Source: CAYLLN01 sp036496265
GTDB taxonomy: Bacteria > Planctomycetota > Planctomycetia > Pirellulales > Pirellulaceae
Length of the DNA stretch: 40,055 nucleotides
Direction: 5' to 3'
NCBI GenBank assembly: GCA_036496265.1
Contig: DASXLL010000236.1
Coordinates: 1 to 40,055, forward strand
A program made the position numbers and the translations under genes. How positions within the stretch are numbered: the first letter of the stretch is position 1; each line of letters opens with the position of its first letter. Below, piece by piece: positions 34,542 to 40,055 of this stretch. The notes below the pieces were generated by a model. The model did not search any database and was not told where the DNA came from. It saw only the letters and a list, made by a program, of their open reading frames with translations.

Positions 34542-35903
34542 TTATGCTCCGTGAGCGGCGGCCTCGACGACCGGCCAGGCTTTAGTAATCGCTTTGGCAA
34601 TTTCAATATAAAGCGGAATACCAATGGTGACGTTGTAACTGAATGTGAGGCCCAGCGACGCCGCCAGCGGCAGCGTTGGGCTGGCCTCGGGAATTGCCAT
34701 GCGTTGAACAGCCGGCACCGCGATATACGAGGCCGCGCCGCAAAGCACGGCGAACAGCGGATAGGTGCCCAACGTGAATGGCTCGCCCAAGGCGTGCGAA
34801 TAGAGATGCGCCACCACGATGCCGATCGTTGCAAAAATGTTCGGCGCGATGATGCCGAACAGGATAAACGGCACGCCGGCGGTTTTCAGATCGCGAAGCC
34901 GTTGGCAAGCGGTCATGCCCATTTCAAGCAAAAACAAGCAGAGCACACCCTGAAACATCGTGACAAAGAACGGGTCATCCACGGCCGTCACGCTGGGACC
35001 TTGCCTGCGTCCGATGAAGCCGATCAAAATACCGCCGAACAGCAAGTACAGCCCAGGATTCAAAAATACTTCGTGCAGCACCTTAGGATCTAGAAGTCCC
35101 CCGGATTTACGTTGCGGCGCGGTTGCGACCGCCGGAGAATTCAGCTCTTCCTCGTCGGCAACTGCGGTGGCGGTCCCTCCGGACGGTTCGCCGTGGACCC
35201 GCTTGACGGTCGACGCATGAGCCCCATGTCCGTGGCCATCGTGGCCCTCATCATGGCCGTGGCCATGAGCGGCAGGAGCAGCCGCAGGCGGCTGGTTATA
35301 GCCTGGTTCGTCGGGCATATTGCCCCAGCGATCCATTCCGGTGCGACGTAGACGTGAAATCTGGGCCAGACCGACCAAACAGCCAGGGATTTCCATGACG
35401 GCGAGCATCACCGGCATGTATTGGGCATAGGCGAAATTCTCATAAGGAGAAAGTTGAGCCGGCAGCGCGCCTGCTTCTTGAGCCGCTTTCTGAGCCAGTA
35501 CTAGGCCGGTTAGAACGCCGACGCAGGTCACGAACGTACCGGCCGAGTCGGAGCCGTAATAGGCGCCAATCGTCGCCGCATCGATCCGGCGTAGCTTCGT
35601 CATCCCCCGCAAGAACAAATACGCGATGTAACCAATAGCGCAGTTGGTGATGAAGCCGATGACCATGAAGCCGCCGGCTTGCATGAATTCGTGAGTGCCC
35701 AGCGAAGCGAGCTCTTCGCCACCGTGCCAGCCGATGGCGATCAACAAAAAGATCGTAATCGCCTGGTAGGCGACCTTCGGAAACTCAAATGGCACCCTTA
35801 GAATCGGGATCAGGAATCCCATGTAGAAGAACAGCAGCAGCGGCTTGAACAGATTGTGCAAGACGTTGTTGGCAAACTCGTGCAGAATGGAGGCGTTTTC
35901 CAT
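34542..35903 (-). CDS. sbtA: SbtA, sodium-dependent bicarbonate transporter, with His-rich cytoplasmic loop
   Basis: 453 residues; cyanobacterial SbtA has about 370. Two halves of five membrane segments each are visible (1-182 and about 275-453). They include AATIGAYYGSDSAGTFVTCVG in the first half and the related ILFGIIAPNIFATIGIVVAHL and LCGAASYIAVPAVQRM in the second. The extra length lies in the central loop (about 183-275), which holds a His/Gly/Asp run (AHGHGHDEGHDGHGHGAH, 212-229) and an acidic part (ADEEELNSP). In known structures this loop is cytoplasmic and next to the SbtB docking site. AGAGGA precedes the ATG by about 7 nt. It forms an operon with sbtB and diverges from the two-component genes. 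Confidence 0.92.
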   Translation of the reverse strand: MENASILHEFANNVLHNLFKPLLLFFYMGFLIPILRVPFEFPKVAYQAITIFLLIAIGWHGGEELASLGTHEFMQAGGFMVIGFITNCAIGYIAYLFLRGMTKLRRIDAATIGAYYGSDSAGTFVTCVGVLTGLVLAQKAAQEAGALPAQLSPYENFAYAQYMPVMLAVMEIPGCLVGLAQISRLRRTGMDRWGNMPDEPGYNQPPAAAPAAHGHGHDEGHDGHGHGAHASTVKRVHGEPSGGTATAVADEEELNSPAVATAPQRKSGGLLDPKVLHEVFLNPGLYLLFGGILIGFIGRRQGPSVTAVDDPFFVTMFQGVLCLFLLEMGMTACQRLRDLKTAGVPFILFGIIAPNIFATIGIVVAHLYSHALGEPFTLGTYPLFAVLCGAASYIAVPAVQRMAIPEASPTLPLAASLGLTFSYNVTIGIPLYIEIAKAITKAWPVVEAAAHGA

Positions 35904-36355
35904 TGAGGTCCTCTAGGAGAGTGCGGCGGCCCGCGTCGGCGCCAGCCGCAATCGAAAAACGATTGGAGGGTTCCGTCGAGGCGATAATCTGGTGGGACGT
36001 TTTTTCGGCGGCGTTGCCATGTACATGCTCACTCTAAACCTTCACTTAACGGCTCGTATACGCCGCGATGGTTACAACTTTGTTAAGCACCATAAGTCTA
36101 GGCACGGAAATAACTACCGATTTTTTTTGACGGAGAGAATTTGCGTCCTAATGGGATATCCGACGCCTCTAGTCCTGGAACCGCAAATCCGCCCTGCAAC
36201 AATTGAGTTGCGGCAGGCGGCGGGGGGGTTACGAACCAGCAAGGTAGTATGCCTTGCTGTCGCCAAGACGCAAAATTCTGGAAAGAATGTTTTCTCGTGA
36301 GAGCCGTTACATCATGTTAGCAACATCCAACTACGCTGCGCCAGGCACTCGAGTC
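35904..36355. other. Divergent regulatory region between sbtA and the response-regulator gene
   Basis: About 450 bp, AT-richer than the genes around it, with a run of eight T at 36121-36128. An open frame from 35992 to 36300 on the plus strand has no domain character and no ribosome site, so it is left out. The stretch should carry the sbtA and response-regulator promoters; no operator repeat was identified by eye. Confidence 0.5.
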
Positions 36356-37027
36356 ATGGACCTCTTGATCATTGAGGACGATAACGCATTAGGAAAGGCG
36401 ATACATCGCGGCTTAACCGAAGCTGGCCATGAATGCCGCTGGGTCCGCAGCGGGCAGCGTGGCCTTGAAGAAGCGACGTCGCAAAAGTTCGACGCGGTTA
36501 TTCTCGATTTGATGTTGCCCGATTTGTCCGGCAAAGACGTCATGCGGATGATGCGCAAGGCCGGCGTGCGAACACCAGTGATGATGCTCACCGCGCTCGG
36601 CTCTGTCGATGATCGCGTGCAAGGACTCAATGCCGGCGCCGACGATTATCTCGTCAAGCCATTTGCGTTTCCGGAATTGCTGGCCCGGCTGGAAGCGATT
36701 TGCCGTCGATCCCAGGACCGGCCTGGATCGACATTGAGCGTCGGGCCGATCGCGCTCGACTTAGCCACGCGCCGCGTGATGCGCGGCGGCCAGGAAATTA
36801 CGCTCACGCCGACGGAGTTTTCGCTTTTGGAATTTTTGATGCGCTACGCGGGACAAGTCGTCACCCGTAAAATGCTGTGTGAGCACCTTTGGGAGGCCGA
36901 TTGGGAAGGCGTCACCAATGTCGTCGAGGTGCATATCAATCGCCTCCGGGGCAAGGTTGACAAAGGCTTCGATGAGCCGCTAATCCAAACGATTCGCGGC
37001 CGCGGATACCTTCTTAAGGCCAGTTAA
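36356..37027 (+). CDS. OmpR/PhoB-family response regulator
   Basis: 223 residues from the ATG at 36356, where the receiver domain starts (MDLLIIEDDNALG); an in-frame ATG at 36314 would add 14 residues. The receiver domain has the acidic pair E7-D8, the phospho-acceptor D51 (VILDLMLPDLSG), Thr in MMLTALGS and Lys in DDYLVKPFAFPEL. The C-terminal winged helix shows ITLTPTEFSLLEFLMRYAGQVVTRKMLCEHLW and VEVHINRLRGKVD...IQTIRGRGYLL. It activates or represses promoters after phosphorylation by the kinase encoded 102 bp downstream. It sits divergent from sbtA, so a role in inorganic-carbon control is possible but only by position. Confidence 0.94.
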   Translation: MDLLIIEDDNALGKAIHRGLTEAGHECRWVRSGQRGLEEATSQKFDAVILDLMLPDLSGKDVMRMMRKAGVRTPVMMLTALGSVDDRVQGLNAGADDYLVKPFAFPELLARLEAICRRSQDRPGSTLSVGPIALDLATRRVMRGGQEITLTPTEFSLLEFLMRYAGQVVTRKMLCEHLWEADWEGVTNVVEVHINRLRGKVDKGFDEPLIQTIRGRGYLLKAS

Positions 37028-37129
37028 GGCGGCTACGACTTGGGACTTTCGCCGCGCAGCTTTAGACTCTAGAGCTGGGAGCCTCCACGGTCTCCTCAAG
37101 CATCAGGTCTCAAGCCTAAAGTTTTCCCC

Positions 37130-38641
37130 GTGTATCTTCATCCGCTCTTACCGCATCTGCGCTCTCTCCGCATGCGGCTCATGCTCTGGAATGCGGGCGC
37201 AGTTGCAGCCACGGGTCTTTTGATTCTGCTTGCTGTTCGTCTTTTCATCCGCTCCACGCTCATTTCTGATCTCGACGAGGTTCTCGCTGAAGATCTGGAA
37301 GAGGTCAAGCTTCATTTTAAGAGCAGCCACGCCTACGACTGGCCAACCGTCAGAGAAGAACTCGACCGCAAAGCCGAAGGACACGAGCTCCACCGCTGGT
37401 TCGTCCGGTTTTACGACGAGAAAAACCAGCCCACGTGGTCCAGTCGCAATACGCCCGAATTACCGCCGCTCTCGATGGATCAAATGCGGGAGAAAAAGTT
37501 CAGCGTTAATGACTATCGACTCTCGTTCACCTCACTCGATCGTCCCATCAAGGAAGGATCGTCCGTCTGCGTGGGCTGCTGGCAGCGGTATATTGCGCGC
37601 GACATGGAGTCCATCGATAGGCTCGTGGCGGCCGCCGGCTTGATTGTGCTTTTGATTTCGCCGCTCGTTGGCCATTTGCTGACCAGCCGCACGATTCAGC
37701 CACTGGCGGAGATGATTCGCACCACGGCTCGGCTGCATCCGGGCGAATTCGGCGAACGGCTGCCGATCCGGGATACGGGTGACGAGCTGGATAGTCTCGC
37801 GCACACGATCAACGGTTTACTTGACCGAATCGCGACGTATCTGCAGCAAGAGCACGACTTTTTGGCCAACGCGGCACACGATCTGCGCACTCCGCTGGCG
37901 GCGATTCGCAGCAGCGTGGAGGTCGCTCTGGGCGTCGAGCGCACCGACGAAGAATACCGCGAGATTTTGGGCCTGGTGATCGAGCAATGCTGCTCGCTGC
38001 AAACGCTGGTGAACCAGTTGCTGCTGCTGGCCGAGACCGACGCGGACCGGTTGAAAACCGACGTGGAGCCCGTGCAGCTTGATCAGCTTGTCTCGAAGGC
38101 GGCAGAAATGTTCGAGGGCGTAGCCGACGATTATGATATCGAGCTGCACCTGGGCAATATTCCGCCCACGGCAGTCGCCGGCAATCGACATCATCTAAGG
38201 CAGGTAATCAACAACTTGCTCGACAACGCGATCAAGTTCACCGCGGCGCTTAAGACGGCAAAGAGCGGCGCGAGTGACAGTCAGTCCGAGCAAAAGGGCG
38301 TCGTTTTTCTGGAGCTCAAGCGCGACGAAGCCAATCGCACGGTTCACTTGCGAATCGAAGACAACGGCATTGGAATCGCGCCCGATCATCAACCCAATGT
38401 TTTCAATCGGTTTTTCCGCGTCGATAAGTCGCGCGGGCGTGACGGAGTGGCGGGGGGAACGGGCCTGGGTCTTAGCATCTGCAAGGCCATTGTCGAAGCG
38501 CACGGCGGAAAAATCGCCGTCCAAAGTCAGCCGGGCCGGGGCTCCATTTTTACGATTAGTCTGCCGCTCTATGTGCCGCCAACAGGTTCGCCAGCCGCCG
38601 CGCTGGAAGATTCCGCGCTCGATCCGCTGCGGCTGCCGTAA
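37130..38641 (+). CDS. Membrane sensor histidine kinase
   Basis: 503 residues from the GTG at 37130; ATG 37172 (MRLMLWNAG) is a good alternative. Order of parts: TM1 (GAVAATGLLILLAVRLFI), periplasmic domain of about 125 residues ending with a CVGC pair (C147, C150), TM2 (AAAGLIVLLISPLVGHLL), HAMP (SRTIQPLAEMIRTTARLHPGEF ... DELDSLAHTINGLLDRI), HisKA with H250 in LANAAHDLRTPLAAIRS, and HATPase_c with NLLDNAIKF, DNGIGI, FNRFFRVD and GGTGLGLSICKA. The layout matches metal- and envelope-stress kinases of the CusS type. The signal sensed is unknown. Pairs with the upstream response regulator. Confidence 0.93.
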   Translation: MYLHPLLPHLRSLRMRLMLWNAGAVAATGLLILLAVRLFIRSTLISDLDEVLAEDLEEVKLHFKSSHAYDWPTVREELDRKAEGHELHRWFVRFYDEKNQPTWSSRNTPELPPLSMDQMREKKFSVNDYRLSFTSLDRPIKEGSSVCVGCWQRYIARDMESIDRLVAAAGLIVLLISPLVGHLLTSRTIQPLAEMIRTTARLHPGEFGERLPIRDTGDELDSLAHTINGLLDRIATYLQQEHDFLANAAHDLRTPLAAIRSSVEVALGVERTDEEYREILGLVIEQCCSLQTLVNQLLLLAETDADRLKTDVEPVQLDQLVSKAAEMFEGVADDYDIELHLGNIPPTAVAGNRHHLRQVINNLLDNAIKFTAALKTAKSGASDSQSEQKGVVFLELKRDEANRTVHLRIEDNGIGIAPDHQPNVFNRFFRVDKSRGRDGVAGGTGLGLSICKAIVEAHGGKIAVQSQPGRGSIFTISLPLYVPPTGSPAAALEDSALDPLRLP

Positions 38642-38675
38642 TTCGCCTATCGCAACGCCTGATGCTGCCATAACT

Positions 38676-38696
38676 CTGTAGGGAACGCCCTCTGTG
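38676..38696. repeat. Partial second copy of the 18268 repeat
   Basis: CTGTAGGGAACGCCCTCTGTG matches 18278-18298 at 20 of 21 positions. It lies in the 67-bp gap between the convergent kinase and acetyltransferase genes, and AGGG-AACG-CCCT can form a small hairpin. Confidence 0.65.
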
Positions 38697-38708
38697 TCGC
38701 TCCGGGCA

Positions 38709-39239
38709 CTACCCAGCCGCCTCCTCTCTCGTAATCGCATACAAAAACTGATTACGAATCTGTCCCTGCTTGATCGCTGCACCAATCAAATGCCCCTCGC
38801 GGCGGAAATGGGCCTTTTCAAGAACCCGTATCGATGCGGCATGCTCTTCATCGACGTAAGCAAAGAGGCGGTTTAGCTCGGCCAAGGTTGCAAACGCGTA
38901 TCGAGTGAGTTCCACGAGTGCGGCAGCCGCGATCCCGCGGCCCCAAAACGATTCGCCCAGCCAGTAGCCGACTTCGGCGCTGACACGCTGAATATCGCTG
39001 CCCGGCATCAGGCCGATGCCGCCGACGACTTTATCTTCCTGGCAAATCGCAAAGTTCAACGTCGGCCGTTCCTTCGACGCCCGCCGAATCCAGTTATCGG
39101 CATCCGTCCACGCATACGGCTGCGGAAACAAATCGCGCAGATATCTCGCGACATTCGGATTATTGGCGTGGCAAACAACATCAGCCTGGTCGCCATCGCG
39201 ATAGGGGCGGAGAGAACAGAGCGGAACAGAAATTTGCAT
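38709..39239 (-). CDS. GNAT N-acetyltransferase, RimJ/RimL-like
   Basis: 176 residues. The start SLRPYRDGDQADVVCHANNPNVARYLRDLFPQPY, a mid-part AEVGYWLGESFWGRGIAAAALVELTRYAF carrying the acetyl-CoA loop (about 99-104), and ending LNRLFAYVDEEHAASIRVLEKAHFRREGHL are typical of the RimJ/RimL branch. Members acetylate N-termini of ribosomal proteins or small molecules; the substrate here is unknown. It lies 32 bp downstream of aroH in the same direction and is probably transcribed with it. Confidence 0.9.
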   Translation of the reverse strand: MQISVPLCSLRPYRDGDQADVVCHANNPNVARYLRDLFPQPYAWTDADNWIRRASKERPTLNFAICQEDKVVGGIGLMPGSDIQRVSAEVGYWLGESFWGRGIAAAALVELTRYAFATLAELNRLFAYVDEEHAASIRVLEKAHFRREGHLIGAAIKQGQIRNQFLYAITREEAAG

Positions 39240-39248
39240 CGTCGAGCG

Positions 39249-39286
39249 CTCTCACGCACCTGCTCACCTACTCACCTACTCACCTT
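39249..39286. repeat. CTCACCTA simple repeat between aroH and the acetyltransferase gene
   Basis: Near-tandem CTCACCTA units occur here. Similar CTCAC-rich runs lie at 18171-18200 and, inverted, at 25592-25608. Each sits at the 3' end or edge of a gene. Confidence 0.55.
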
Positions 39287-39709
39287 CCCCATCTTCCCCA
39301 TCTGCTCCGCAATCCACCGTTCCAGCTCGCCCATATCGACGGGCGGCAGCTTCGAGATGTCGGGCCGCAGGCGCTCGGCGTCCTTTACGTAGATATGGCG
39401 AATTTCGTTTTGCGGCTTATCGGTGTTCCAATGGATCAGCACGCGGACGCAGCGACGCAGGCTGCCGGGCACATCGACTTCGTACGTGCATAGCAGCGGC
39501 ACATCAAGCCAACCCAGCTGGCGCGCCGCAAGCGCCGGAAATTCCGCGTCGAGATCGCGCGTCAGGCTGAATGTCGCGCTGGCGACGTATTCCGGCTCGA
39601 TTCCGTTGATCCGAATCATCAGCGCAAGGAGCTGCCGCGTCGCGGTCAGGATCGCATCCCGCGTGTTGTCGTCAGCCGTCGTTGCTCCTCGTATCCCGCG
39701 ACACAGCAT
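39272..39709 (-). CDS. aroH: Chorismate mutase, AroH type
   Basis: 145 residues. Rearranges chorismate to prephenate for Phe and Tyr synthesis. The N-terminus CRGIRGATTADDNTRDAILTATRQLL matches the Bacillus-type monofunctional enzyme (R7). Further active-site equivalents are C74 and E77 (LLCTYEVDV), R89 (RRCVRVLIH) and Y107 (IRHIYVKDAERLRPD). Bacillus AroH has about 127 residues; the last 25 here (PPVDMGELERWIAEQMGKMG) are an added amphipathic helix and include most of the CTCAC-repeat DNA. It is unrelated in fold to the all-helical AroQ enzymes. Confidence 0.93.
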   Translation of the reverse strand: MLCRGIRGATTADDNTRDAILTATRQLLALMIRINGIEPEYVASATFSLTRDLDAEFPALAARQLGWLDVPLLCTYEVDVPGSLRRCVRVLIHWNTDKPQNEIRHIYVKDAERLRPDISKLPPVDMGELERWIAEQMGKMGKVSR

Positions 39710-40055
39710 AGAAGAATTTTAGCAGAAGGGTTCAGGATTTAGGGGACAGGAGGTGAGGCTTTAACATTTGGGAGTAATTCTTGTGAGTTGAGAAGTGGTA
39801 ACTCTTTTGAGAGTTGGAATGTCGGAAATTGGAAGCCGCTCACAGGGTGTTTGGTGTGAGCGCTGGCGTCCAAGTGTGATGTGGAGTTTTGGTTGTTTTA
39901 CTGAAACGCTGGCGAAGTGATGCGGCTGGTAGCATGCCCTCTGGATGGGTAGCATTGTGGCCCGGATCTGTGGGCGGTGGGGGATTCGGCGGTGGCAAGT
40001 AAGATTTCACTCGACCTCAATTGCTTCCACCGCCCCATTCCTCTTCAAATCCTTA
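39710..40055. other. Right-end intergenic sequence
   Basis: No supported gene in the last 346 bp. It holds the upstream region of aroH and perhaps the start region of a gene beyond the edge. Base composition is lower in GC than in the coding parts. Confidence 0.5.

Noticed and set aside
35992..36300. Possible 102-residue gene upstream of the response regulator
   Set aside because: No domain features, no ribosome site, and composition shifted toward Arg/Thr/Leu with an AT-rich intergenic look.

Overview
The window looks like chromosomal DNA of a planctomycete, most likely of the Pirellulales/Gemmatales type. The evidence is direct: a giant surface protein carries the planctomycete-style N-terminal motif FEQLEDRRLLT, a secreted protein consists of Cys-rich YTV repeats, a small secreted protein ends in RGPRDFLIDNPPSIGR, and GC-rich hairpin repeats are scattered between the genes. 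No rRNA, tRNA, CRISPR array or transposase was seen.

Region 1 (1-8264, minus strand) is a multidrug-type efflux operon: a periplasmic adaptor lipoprotein, then two HAE1/AcrB-like RND pumps whose ends overlap. The second pump runs off the left edge of the window. Both pumps carry a low-complexity insertion at the same place in the periplasmic domain. Region 2 (8537-18064, plus strand) holds two large exported proteins. The first has 2379 residues with a beta-helix, 12 DUF11 repeats and RTX calcium repeats. The second has 577 residues built from two arrays of 16-residue Cys-rich YTV units. Region 3 (18065-21444) is a patchwork: hairpin repeats, a nucleotidyltransferase/HEPN toxin-antitoxin-like pair, a small gene broken by an in-frame TAG and followed by an attC-like inverted repeat, and a small secreted Gly/Pro/Tyr-rich protein. 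Region 4 (21810-26509) contains a metallophosphoesterase overlapping a PHA-system-family protein, a membrane protein with a Cys4 tail, a short-chain dehydrogenase and a MotA-MotB stator pair.

Region 5 (27028-35903) is the most interesting part, an inorganic-carbon accumulation island. On the plus strand lie DabA (DUF2309, vectorial carbonic anhydrase-like), a NuoL-like DabB, a second and different antiporter-like membrane subunit, and a beta-carbonic anhydrase. Converging on these from the minus strand are SbtA (Na+/bicarbonate transporter) and SbtB (PII-like regulator). The Dab genes are joined by 4-nt overlaps and sbtA-sbtB by a 6-nt gap. Two unrelated bicarbonate-loading systems and a soluble carbonic anhydrase therefore sit within 9 kb, with no RuBisCO or carboxysome gene in view. 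Region 6 (36356-38641) is an OmpR-type response regulator and a sensor kinase, divergent from sbtA and possible regulators of it. The window closes with a GNAT acetyltransferase and an AroH-type chorismate mutase.

All calls come from reading translated sequence and recalling family motifs. No alignment or database search was possible. Start codons were chosen by hand, and several differ from the longest possible reading frame.
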